Assembly (NCBI GenBank): GCA_964371945.1
Contig: CAYJPA010000041.1
Coordinates: 1 to 49,701, forward strand
DNA length: 49,701 nt
Source of the DNA: CAYJPA01 sp964371945
GTDB taxonomy: Bacteria > Chloroflexota > Chloroflexia > Thermomicrobiales > UBA6265
Reading direction: 5' to 3'
In this document: positions 43,079-49,701 of the stretch, one piece after another
Numbering within the stretch: the first letter of the stretch is position 1
Layout: each line of letters opens with the position of its first letter
Translations under genes and position numbers: made by a program
Notes under the pieces: model-generated
The model's input: only the letters and a program-made list of their open reading frames with translations
Told to the model about the DNA's origin: nothing
The model's database searches: none

Positions 43079-43777
43079 CTAGGGCGTTGGCGTGCTCGGC
43101 AGACCGATCGATCCGAACGCGCTGATCAGCCATCGATCGCCGATCTCCTCGAGAATCGCAAAGGCCAGTCCGCTGGCCAACGATGACTTCCCAACCGAGA
43201 TGACCAAGATCCGACCATCGTCCAGCTTGCGAACCTCGAGAATCTCCTCAAGGCTTGCGAGTTGATCGCCGGCAAGCGGAGTTGGCGGCGTCTTGAGAGC
43301 TGGCCCCAGTCGACCGATCATGTCAGTCATATCGGTCTCGGTCATCGCCGTCGGCACAAATCCCGAGCCCCACATCAATTGCGCCAGCGCGTTGTCTGAG
43401 AACAGGGCGAGAATCGATCCGATTTTTCCGCCATTCAGACAGGCGATAAGCTCCCGAACAGTGTCCAAAGCTTCCGCGGCGTCTTCGATCGTCACGGGCT
43501 CGCCGTCAGGCAATTCATCAATCGACTCGATCTGACTCGAAACAATGGTCTCTGGTTCGTGTGCTGTTGCGGTTGCGAGCGAATGGACGAATGCTTCCGC
43601 GGCCACGGACTCGGTGGTACAAAGCTCGGCATCGGGGACGCCAATCCATTCGGACCAATCGTCGCCGGCAGCGGCAGGCGCGACGTATCCAACGGTCAAC
43701 ATGAAAACAATCAGACAGAACAAAGATCGACGTATTCGTGCTGCCACAGCGCGAGTCCTCCAGGTTGAATGGCTCAT
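43079..43777 (-). CDS. Secreted NTF2/SnoaL-like hypothetical protein
   Basis: A 232-residue protein with a cleavable signal peptide: basic start (ARIRRSLF), hydrophobic core (CLIVFMLTVGYVAP) and AAAGDD cleavage region near residue 38. The mature part contains LDTVRELIACLNGGKIGSILALFSDNALAQL and a C-terminal GLAFAILEEIGDRWLISAF, the pattern of NTF2/SnoaL-like cone domains. No catalytic residues are evident. It is a single gene, divergent from the P450. Function unknown. Confidence 0.72.
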   Translation of the reverse strand: MSHSTWRTRAVAARIRRSLFCLIVFMLTVGYVAPAAAGDDWSEWIGVPDAELCTTESVAAEAFVHSLATATAHEPETIVSSQIESIDELPDGEPVTIEDAAEALDTVRELIACLNGGKIGSILALFSDNALAQLMWGSGFVPTAMTETDMTDMIGRLGPALKTPPTPLAGDQLASLEEILEVRKLDDGRILVISVGKSSLASGLAFAILEEIGDRWLISAFGSIGLPSTPTP

Positions 43778-43881
43778 GAGTTCGAGTTGAGTTGAACTGG
43801 TCTTTCATCAGTTACCATAGGGTAGCGTGAACGAAAGCCAAGCATTGCCCGTTGAACGACCGAGATTGCCCGAGGAGCCAC

Positions 43882-45261
43882 ATGAGCGTCGCCAGCACAA
43901 GGGCAAGATGCCCTGTTACCGGAGCTCATGGTGTTTCCCCCGCAAAGCCCAGGGGGCATCTCCTTCGGGGTCACTTCGCGGAATTCGTGCGGGACCGGCA
44001 TGCGTTCATGCTCAGCGCGCACGAGCGCTCCGCGAAATACGGGGACGAGGTTCGGCTCCGGATCGGTCTCAAGCCGCTCCTCCTCTTCAACGGCGACGAG
44101 CACATCAAAACCGTATTGGTCGATCGAAGCGACTCGCTATTGCGGCTCTTGCCGCACAAGTCGGCGCGCGACTTCGTCGGCAACGGAATCTTCGTCAGCA
44201 GCGGCGAGACCTGGAAGCATCAGCGAGCACGGCTCCAACCACTCTTTTCACAATCGAATGTGGATCTCAATGCTCCAACAATCGTCGAGTGCACCGCGAG
44301 GATGGTGGAGAACTGGCGGCCTGGCGACATTCGCGACATCCACCGCGAGATGGTCGCGCTGGCGCTGACGATCGCCGGCCGCATCTTCTGCTCCTCGGAT
44401 ATTCACCACTACGCCGGCTCGATGCACGCGTCACTCCACTCGGGCGCGGATTCTTTCATCGAATTGCTCAACCGAACGGTGCTGCCCTCCTGGACACCGA
44501 CACCAGGAAATCTACGATCTCGAAAAGCAATGCGCGATGCCGATGGACTCTTCTATTCGATGATCGAGCATCGACGTTGTCGGGGCGGCCCCGATGACGA
44601 TGCCCTCGGCGTGCTGATGAACGGGAGAGACGAACACGGAAGGCCACTCACTGACCGCGCGGTTCGGGACGATCTGCTTTCGCTCTTGCTCGGTGGTCAT
44701 GAAACGACCGCGCTTGCGATCTCCTGGGTGTGGCACATGCTGGCGGCCCATCAGGATTTGCAGGAAGAAGCCGCGGCCGAGGCAGCGTTGATTCTCGGCG
44801 GCGCATTGCCTGTCGCCGCGGATCGCAAGCGGTTGCGGGCGATTCGCCGGATTCTCCAGGAATCGCTCCGGATGTATCCGCCGTTCTGGGGTTTGTGGCG
44901 GGAGGCCGTCTTCGACAGTGAGGTCGGTGGCGTGCAATTCAAAACGGGCGATTACGTCATGGTCAGCCAGTGGCTGGCGCAACGAGACGTCCGCTATTTC
45001 GATCGGCCGGAAACGTTCTGTCCGGCACGTTGGGGACCCGACGGCGATGGGGCGCCGAGCACCGGAGCTTACTTTCCATTCGGATTAGGCCCGAGGTCGT
45101 GCATCGCCTCGAAATTCGCAATGACCGAGATGACTTTGATTGTCGCGATCGTTTTGCAGCGGTTCCGCCTGCGTCAGGCGCCTGGACAAGACGTTCGGAT
45201 GCACCCATCGTTTACCCTTCGGCCCAAGAACGGCATTCCGCTGCTCATCGAGCAGCGATGA
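43882..45261 (+). CDS. Cytochrome P450
   Basis: A 459-residue monooxygenase. Family motifs in order: I-helix LLLGGHETTALAISW (oxygen-activating GGHETT at 271-276), ESLR of the K-helix (327-330) with MYPPFWGLWREA, CPARW in the meander, and the haem loop YFPFGLGPRSCIAS with Cys407; the usual Gly after Cys+1 is Ala. There is no membrane anchor. ATG 43882 is chosen with GAGGAG 4 nt upstream; a TTG 30 bp earlier is less likely. It overlaps the DUF1697 gene by 4 bp. Redox partners are not in the window; the substrate is unknown. Confidence 0.93.
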   Translation: MSVASTRARCPVTGAHGVSPAKPRGHLLRGHFAEFVRDRHAFMLSAHERSAKYGDEVRLRIGLKPLLLFNGDEHIKTVLVDRSDSLLRLLPHKSARDFVGNGIFVSSGETWKHQRARLQPLFSQSNVDLNAPTIVECTARMVENWRPGDIRDIHREMVALALTIAGRIFCSSDIHHYAGSMHASLHSGADSFIELLNRTVLPSWTPTPGNLRSRKAMRDADGLFYSMIEHRRCRGGPDDDALGVLMNGRDEHGRPLTDRAVRDDLLSLLLGGHETTALAISWVWHMLAAHQDLQEEAAAEAALILGGALPVAADRKRLRAIRRILQESLRMYPPFWGLWREAVFDSEVGGVQFKTGDYVMVSQWLAQRDVRYFDRPETFCPARWGPDGDGAPSTGAYFPFGLGPRSCIASKFAMTEMTLIVAIVLQRFRLRQAPGQDVRMHPSFTLRPKNGIPLLIEQR

Positions 45262-45857
45262 ACCGAAACCGCGACGGAAAAGACCCAATGGCGACGACCA
45301 CCAGCGCCAATAGCGATGAATCCGGCAGCCGCTTCGTGGCTTTCCTTCGCGGAATCAACGCCGGCGGGCATCACAAGATCAAAATGACCGATCTGGCGCG
45401 CATGTTTGAATCGATGGGACATCGGGACGTCCGAACCATCATCGCCAGCGGCAATGTGCTCTTCGTCACCGGCGAATCTGATGAAGCGAAACTCGTCGAT
45501 TCCATCGAACGCGCGCTCGCGTCAGAGCTTGGCTATGAAATCCGTGTCATGCTGCGCTCAATGGAATGGCTGCAAGAGCTCGTCAGACTGAAGCCATTCG
45601 CGGGCTACGAGGAGATCGAGGGTCACCGGTACGTCAGCTTCTATCCCCAGAGGATCGAAACCAATCTCTCGCTGCCACTTCACAGACCCGATGAGTACTA
45701 CTCGCTGCTTTCAATTCGGGATGGGGATCTCTTCCTGATCTCCAGCCCGATGCCCGATGGTCGCCACGGCGACTACGGAAAGCTCGCGGCCAAGGAATTC
45801 GGAAAAATCACGACAGTTCGCAATTGGAATACGGTCGTCAAAATCGCCGCGATGTAG
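45258..45857 (+). CDS. DUF1697-family protein
   Basis: A protein of about 199 residues with the DUF1697 signature: FVAFLRGINAGGHHKIKMTDLARMFESMGHRDVRTIIASGNVLF, and further on a VMLRSMEWLQELV region. The family is widespread, small and soluble, with no established biochemistry. ATG 45258 overlaps the P450 stop (ATGA); ATG 45288 is an alternative. The coupling to the P450 is noteworthy, as DUF1697 genes are usually solitary. Confidence 0.85.
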   Translation: MNRNRDGKDPMATTTSANSDESGSRFVAFLRGINAGGHHKIKMTDLARMFESMGHRDVRTIIASGNVLFVTGESDEAKLVDSIERALASELGYEIRVMLRSMEWLQELVRLKPFAGYEEIEGHRYVSFYPQRIETNLSLPLHRPDEYYSLLSIRDGDLFLISSPMPDGRHGDYGKLAAKEFGKITTVRNWNTVVKIAAM

Positions 45858-45865
45858 CGGTTGAC

Positions 45866-46582
45866 CTAGCCAGCCGGCTGCTCCCTCGCCGTGAAGAACA
45901 GGAACGGGTTGAAGTTGGTTTTGCGGTCATAGGTATCGATGCCTTCAACACGTTTGAGGTGGGTCACGACCCAGTAGGTGATTGGGGTGAAGAGCACTTC
46001 GACGCCAACTTTGAAGACGTAATTGGACTCGAATACATCCCAGAGTGTCGCGGATGAAAAAACGCCTCCAAACGCGATCAGCAGGAACACCGCGGTATCT
46101 ACGCCCTGGCCGAAGATGGTCGAACTGATCGTCCGCAACCACAAAAACCGGCCTTGGGTTCGCACCTTCAACCTCGCAAGGATGTAGCTGTTGACGAATT
46201 CGCCCGCGAAGTAAGCGGCCATACTGCCGGCCACGATTCTTGGTGTCTGGCCGAGGATCGCCGAAAAACTCTCCGACATTTCATAGTCCGGTGCCGCCGG
46301 CAACGCATCGATCAATGCGAAGACTCCGGCCGCGATCGCGATCCAAAGAAAACCATTCCATATCACCCGCCGCGCGCGGGAGTAGCCATAAACCTCAGTC
46401 AGGAGATCGCCAAAGATGTAGGCGAGCGGAAAGAGAATGGTGCCGCCATCGAAGGTGAACCACCCCATGTCGACGATTTTGGTCGACGCGATGTTTGAAA
46501 TGAGCAAGACGGCGACAAAAGCCGCGGTGATGAGGTCGAGATACCGAAAACCATTCCGCCCGCTGGCCTGCTGAGCTGCCAC
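45866..46582 (-). CDS. yhhQ: Queuosine-precursor transporter (YhhQ/VUT family)
   Basis: A 238-residue membrane protein with about six or seven spans. Typical features are FVAVLLISNIASTKIV near the start, GGTILFPLAYIFGDLLTEVYGYSRARRVIW, GSMAAYFAGEFVNSYILARLK, and RTISSTIFGQGVDTAVFLLIAF. Members import queuine or preQ0 for tRNA modification. GTG 46582 has AAAGG upstream at somewhat long spacing. It is convergent with DUF1697 and lies 48 bp after the isochorismatase-like gene; no queuosine synthesis gene is seen in the window. Confidence 0.9.
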   Translation of the reverse strand: MAAQQASGRNGFRYLDLITAAFVAVLLISNIASTKIVDMGWFTFDGGTILFPLAYIFGDLLTEVYGYSRARRVIWNGFLWIAIAAGVFALIDALPAAPDYEMSESFSAILGQTPRIVAGSMAAYFAGEFVNSYILARLKVRTQGRFLWLRTISSTIFGQGVDTAVFLLIAFGGVFSSATLWDVFESNYVFKVGVEVLFTPITYWVVTHLKRVEGIDTYDRKTNFNPFLFFTAREQPAG

Positions 46583-46630
46583 GAGAAAAAGGGCCTTTCA
46601 ATCAATAAGCCTGGTACAGCGAAAGAACGT

Positions 46631-47200
46631 CTACTCGGGCTTCCAGAGATCGGCGATGATCGCTTCTGTCGTCATCACCGTCGCGAACTCGCCGTGCATA
46701 CTCGCAAGCGAAACCGAGTGGATCTGCTCCGCGGGATAGTTAACCCCGTCAGGACCCATCCGATCGAAGGCCGCGCAGGCATCGCTGGCAAGATAGGTAT
46801 CGAATCCGAGGTTCCCTGCCATCCGGGTGGTCGTTTCGACGCAATGATTTGTAGTCAACCCGCAGACCACAACGGTAAGCAGTCCGCGTTGCCGCAGCCG
46901 CGCCTCGAGCTCCGTCCCAATGAACGCACTGTTCAACCGTTTTGTGATCACCGGCTCGTGCCAGAGCGGCGCCGCGATCTCTTTGATCTCGACGCCGGGA
47001 AGACCGGGTTGTAACGGCGAGCTCTCATTGACCGACAAATGTTGGATGTGGAAAACGGGGCGATCGCTCTCGCGCCAGGCGGCGATCAACCGGGCCACGT
47101 TTTGCTCAGCATTCGGGTTGTTTCTGGTCCCCCAGATCGGCGAGTCGAACCCAACTTGAACATCGATCACGATCAAAGCAGTAGCACGCGGCAGCGGCAT
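46631..47200 (-). CDS. Isochorismatase-like cysteine hydrolase
   Basis: A 189-residue hydrolase of the isochorismatase/nicotinamidase fold. The catalytic triad is Asp13 (VIDVQVGF), Lys87 (VITKRLNSAF) and Cys120 (CGLTTNHCVETT), with the conserved cis-peptide region before the Cys. GTG/ATG usage is normal: ATG 47200 with AGAGGG 10 nt upstream. It may act on N-carbamoyl compounds, nicotinamide or similar amides; no neighbour defines the substrate. Confidence 0.9.
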   Translation of the reverse strand: MPLPRATALIVIDVQVGFDSPIWGTRNNPNAEQNVARLIAAWRESDRPVFHIQHLSVNESSPLQPGLPGVEIKEIAAPLWHEPVITKRLNSAFIGTELEARLRQRGLLTVVVCGLTTNHCVETTTRMAGNLGFDTYLASDACAAFDRMGPDGVNYPAEQIHSVSLASMHGEFATVMTTEAIIADLWKPE

Positions 47201-47248
47201 GTTTGTCGGCCCTCTTCAGGCAAAACGTCGAGCATCGGAGGAATCTGA

Positions 47249-48799
47249 TCACTCCACGGGGAATGATAGCTGCGCGGGTTTATCTCGATCAGATTTCTTT
47301 GATCGACGCGATTTTGACTGCGAGGATCTGATTGGGTGTGGCGCGTTGTTGATGGCGGTTTCGGATCCGCTCGGTGGCCGGCGGGCGTCCTGCATGCGCT
47401 GATGCGCTTCGCGTGTCGCGGTCAAGTGGTCAACGATTGGGTGTGGATAGTCCCTTCCGATCAGACAACCTGAGGCACGTTGCATCTCTTCAGGCATCAA
47501 CCAAGGGGAGTGAATGAACGTCACCGGCACGCCGGCAAGCTCGGGGACCCACTCTTTGATGTAGGCGCCGGTCGGGTCCTGTTCCTGCGCTTGCTTCGTC
47601 GGGTTATAGACGCGAATTGCGGACGATTCCGAGGTCCCGGATAGAATCTGCATTTGGAGCCAGTGGATCCCTGGTTCGTAATCCAGGAATGCGCGCGCCA
47701 GATGAAGACCGGTCTCCCGCCACGGGAGCCAGAGATCGAACGATGCGAACGAAACGAGCATCGATCGCATCCTGAAATTTATCCAGCCACTCTTGAGCAT
47801 AGCGCGCATGCTGGCATCGATCAGCGGATAGCCGGTCAGTCCGGAAGACCAGGCGGTAAAGCGCTCATTATCAACATGCCGACGGTCGAGCGCGTCGAAG
47901 GTGCTGTCCAGATTCGACACTTCCATTTCCGGTGTCTCTTCGAATTCCTGAACCGAATTGCTCCTCCAGCGCAGCCGCGATTCGAAGATCGCCAGTGCTC
48001 GCGGCCAATCACCGCGGTCATCGACCGGTAGTGCTCTCACCTGGTGGTTGCGATCACGGGTCTCGTGTACTGCCTGCCGGATCGAGAGGTTTCCCCAGCT
48101 CAGATACGGGCTAATTCGAGAGCTCGGCTCCCATAAGGTCGATTCGTCTGATGCTTCTTGTCCATACGATTCGCCGCGAAGTGATAGAAAAGTTGCCAAA
48201 GTTTGGTGTCCGAGCGTTTCGCCTCCGTGCTGTGCACCGGTTCGCTTATCGCCGGCCAGTCCGAGGTCGGTGTGGTCCGGAATTGGACCGGGGTCGACTC
48301 CGGTGGCTGGGCGCAAGCGAAGAGGCTGGGCAACGAGCGGTTGGCGTATGAACGCTTCCCATGGATGCTCGCTTTCGTTCTGACTCGTGTTGTTGCGTGC
48401 AACGCCATTGCACGGTAGCTCAGTGAATCGAACGCCTCGTTCCTTCGCCCATTTCCGAACGGCGCTATCTCGGTCTCGAGAAATGGCGTTGCCGCTTTCC
48501 TCGTGCGCCCAAATGCGTCCAATCGGTGCCTGGGCATGGATCGCCTCCAAAATCGCAACTGAATCGCCGGTCCGAACCACCAAAGGCTGACCGACCGTGA
48601 AGAGTCGACGTCTCAGTTCGATCAAGCTCGCCCGTATGAAAGTCCAATGACTTGAGTCAAAATCGGGTGCATGGATGATCGCCGGATCGACGACATAGAG
48701 CGGAAGCACCGGCCCCCGCTTCGCGGCCCGCGCCAGCGGTTCGTGGTCCCCAATTCGAAGATCGCGCTTGAACCACACAACCTGGAGCGTGGATTTCAC
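47249..48799 (-). CDS. DNA photolyase/cryptochrome family protein
   Basis: A 516-residue FAD-dependent photolyase. The N-terminal antenna Rossmann domain begins VVWFKRDLRIGDHEPLA; the FAD-binding helical domain contains SPYLSWGNLSIRQ, TGYPLIDASMRAM, NFRMRSMLVSFASFDLWLPWRETGLHLARAFLDYEPGIHW-type conserved pattern and RVYNPTKQAQEQDPTGAYIKEW. This repairs UV-induced pyrimidine dimers using blue light. A basic tail of about 45 residues follows the core. GTG 48799 has GGAGGAGG 6 nt upstream. Subclass (CPD or other) is not settled. Confidence 0.92.
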   Translation of the reverse strand: MKSTLQVVWFKRDLRIGDHEPLARAAKRGPVLPLYVVDPAIIHAPDFDSSHWTFIRASLIELRRRLFTVGQPLVVRTGDSVAILEAIHAQAPIGRIWAHEESGNAISRDRDSAVRKWAKERGVRFTELPCNGVARNNTSQNESEHPWEAFIRQPLVAQPLRLRPATGVDPGPIPDHTDLGLAGDKRTGAQHGGETLGHQTLATFLSLRGESYGQEASDESTLWEPSSRISPYLSWGNLSIRQAVHETRDRNHQVRALPVDDRGDWPRALAIFESRLRWRSNSVQEFEETPEMEVSNLDSTFDALDRRHVDNERFTAWSSGLTGYPLIDASMRAMLKSGWINFRMRSMLVSFASFDLWLPWRETGLHLARAFLDYEPGIHWLQMQILSGTSESSAIRVYNPTKQAQEQDPTGAYIKEWVPELAGVPVTFIHSPWLMPEEMQRASGCLIGRDYPHPIVDHLTATREAHQRMQDARRPPSGSETAINNAPHPIRSSQSKSRRSKKSDRDKPAQLSFPVE

Positions 48800-48899
48800 A
48801 CCGCGCCTCCTCCGCGTTCAGCAGAATTGAGGGGACCTGGTTCGGCTTTCGACCTCAGGCGACGCTAAATCAGCCGCGTCAACTCGGCGACTCATTGCA

Positions 48900-48928
48900 C
48901 AAATAGCGTCAACAAGCATTGAAGTCAA
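48900..48928 (-). promoter_or_regulatory. Sigma70-like promoter for the photolyase gene
   Basis: On the minus strand TTGACT (48923-48928), a 17-nt spacer and TATTTG (48900-48905) stand about 100 nt before the GTG at 48799. No other convincing signal was seen in the divergent gap. Confidence 0.45.
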
Positions 48929-49023
48929 TCGGTTGAGCTCAAAACAATGAGGTGATCTGGCAGCTCGTCAAGCGTCATACTCATCACGTTGAGGTTCGAC
49001 TCGACAGAATAGGAGAACGACTG

Positions 49024-49701
49024 ATGGAATCGGACAATACGCGGACAACTGGTACCGACGGCGCTGTCATCAAGAAGTTCACCGTCGGGGATGTCACCAA
49101 AGTGGATTTGGTTGGCCCCGGCAGTGCGACGATTGTCCGAGGGGCGTCGGGACTCCTGACGGTCACCGCGGTCGCGGCCGACTTCGAGCATCTCGAAACG
49201 AAGGCGACCGACGACTCGGTTAAGGTCGAGTATCACGGCGGGTTGCTGCGGAATCGGGGACCAGAAGGTCAGCTACGTTATGAACTGACGGTTCCAATCC
49301 TCGAAGAGCTAAAAGCCTCGAATGGCCTCGCGGTCGAGGCGGTCGACATCGACAGTAAGAGTCTGAAAATCGAACTGAAGGGTGGATCAACGCTATCCCT
49401 CTCTGGTCTGCGTGTTGCCGAATTCGAGGCAAAGGTCGCGGACGAGGGCCGCCTGACGGTCTCCGGTTGGGTAGCTCAGCAAAAAGCCAAACTGTCGGGC
49501 AAATCGGTCTATCAGGCGCAAGGGCTCGAAAGCGAAGAAGTCGAAATCGATGCCAGCGAGGGCTCCGAGGCGACGATCAAGGTCGGCAAACGGCTCAAGG
49601 TCAAAGCGACCGGCGGCTCGACCGTCGCCTACACCGGGGACGGCGTGGACCTCTCAATCCAAACCAGCGACGGCTCAATCTTCCGCCATTTGACGCACTA
49701 G
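49024..49701 (+). CDS. GIN-domain-like (DUF2807/DUF4097) beta-solenoid protein
   Basis: A 225-residue protein made of short alternating strands with frequent turns (KKFTVGDVTKVDLVGPGSATIVRG, LKIELKGGSTLSLSGLRVAEFEAKV, DASEGSEATIKVGKRLKVKATGGSTVAYTG), the pattern of the putative autotransporter head GIN domain. Members are normally secreted, but no signal peptide, lipobox or membrane segment is present here. ATG 49024 has GGAG 8 nt upstream. The TAG stop is the last codon in the window. Function unknown. Confidence 0.75.
   Translation: MESDNTRTTGTDGAVIKKFTVGDVTKVDLVGPGSATIVRGASGLLTVTAVAADFEHLETKATDDSVKVEYHGGLLRNRGPEGQLRYELTVPILEELKASNGLAVEAVDIDSKSLKIELKGGSTLSLSGLRVAEFEAKVADEGRLTVSGWVAQQKAKLSGKSVYQAQGLESEEVEIDASEGSEATIKVGKRLKVKATGGSTVAYTGDGVDLSIQTSDGSIFRHLTH

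Overview
The window is GC-rich, with tightly packed genes, many GTG starts, frequent 1-8 bp gene overlaps and good Shine-Dalgarno sites. The gene repertoire (Tat-exported sugar-binding protein with MalK-type ABC system, Gfo/Idh/MocA oxidoreductase, FGGY kinase, UxaA, FAH-family and RraA-family enzymes, LUD proteins, abundant PIN toxins, DUF4287/SRPBCC proteins) looks like a heterotrophic Chloroflexota, perhaps Thermomicrobia-like, or a related terrestrial lineage. This is inference from gene style; no rRNA or tRNA gene was seen.

Layout. (1) 1-2656: an SRPBCC-ArsR pair behind a promoter with an embedded palindrome, then a coupled alpha/beta hydrolase and sugar isomerase/epimerase. (2) 2948-6896: an 11-mer-repeat LEA-like protein, an M20 metallopeptidase and two unknown coiled-coil proteins, closed by a strong terminator. 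(3) 13598-6901 (minus): a sugar-acid catabolic operon, RraA-like, UxaA, LutC, HicA-HicB, a fused LutB-LutA, and an FAH-family enzyme. If the FAH enzyme is a diketo-deoxy-acid hydrolase, its lactate would feed the Lut proteins. (4) 13685-16903: a RAYT transposase bracketed by inverted REP-like hairpins, a DUF4177-like/rbsD pair, an aminotransferase and a GNAT. (5) 25976-16983 (minus): a polyol/sugar operon, Gfo/Idh/MocA, Tat-type binding protein, a single-chain MalF-MalG permease, MalK-type ATPase, FGGY kinase and zinc dehydrogenase, with a long structured leader and a divergent putative glycosidase (26407-28083).

(6) 28114-31589: an AbrB-PIN toxin-antitoxin pair, a YdcZ-like transporter/M20/cupin operon, and a 59-residue membrane protein. 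(7) 31606-40619: nitrogen assimilation, with glnA, a PucR regulator and a NUDIX protein on minus, and the 1494-residue glutamate synthase large subunit (no gltD beside it) divergent on plus. (8) 40639-43039: a PIN toxin with two tandem Phd-like antitoxins, followed by two decayed genes, one with two frameshifts and an amber codon. (9) 43079-49701: a secreted NTF2-like protein, a P450/DUF1697 pair, a queuosine-precursor transporter, an isochorismatase-like hydrolase, a DNA photolyase and a GIN-domain-like protein ending at the window edge.

The most unusual items are the fused permease, hicAB inside the lut operon, the leader elements of the sugar operon and gltB, heptamer repeat arrays starting directly at stop codons, and the local cluster of broken genes.
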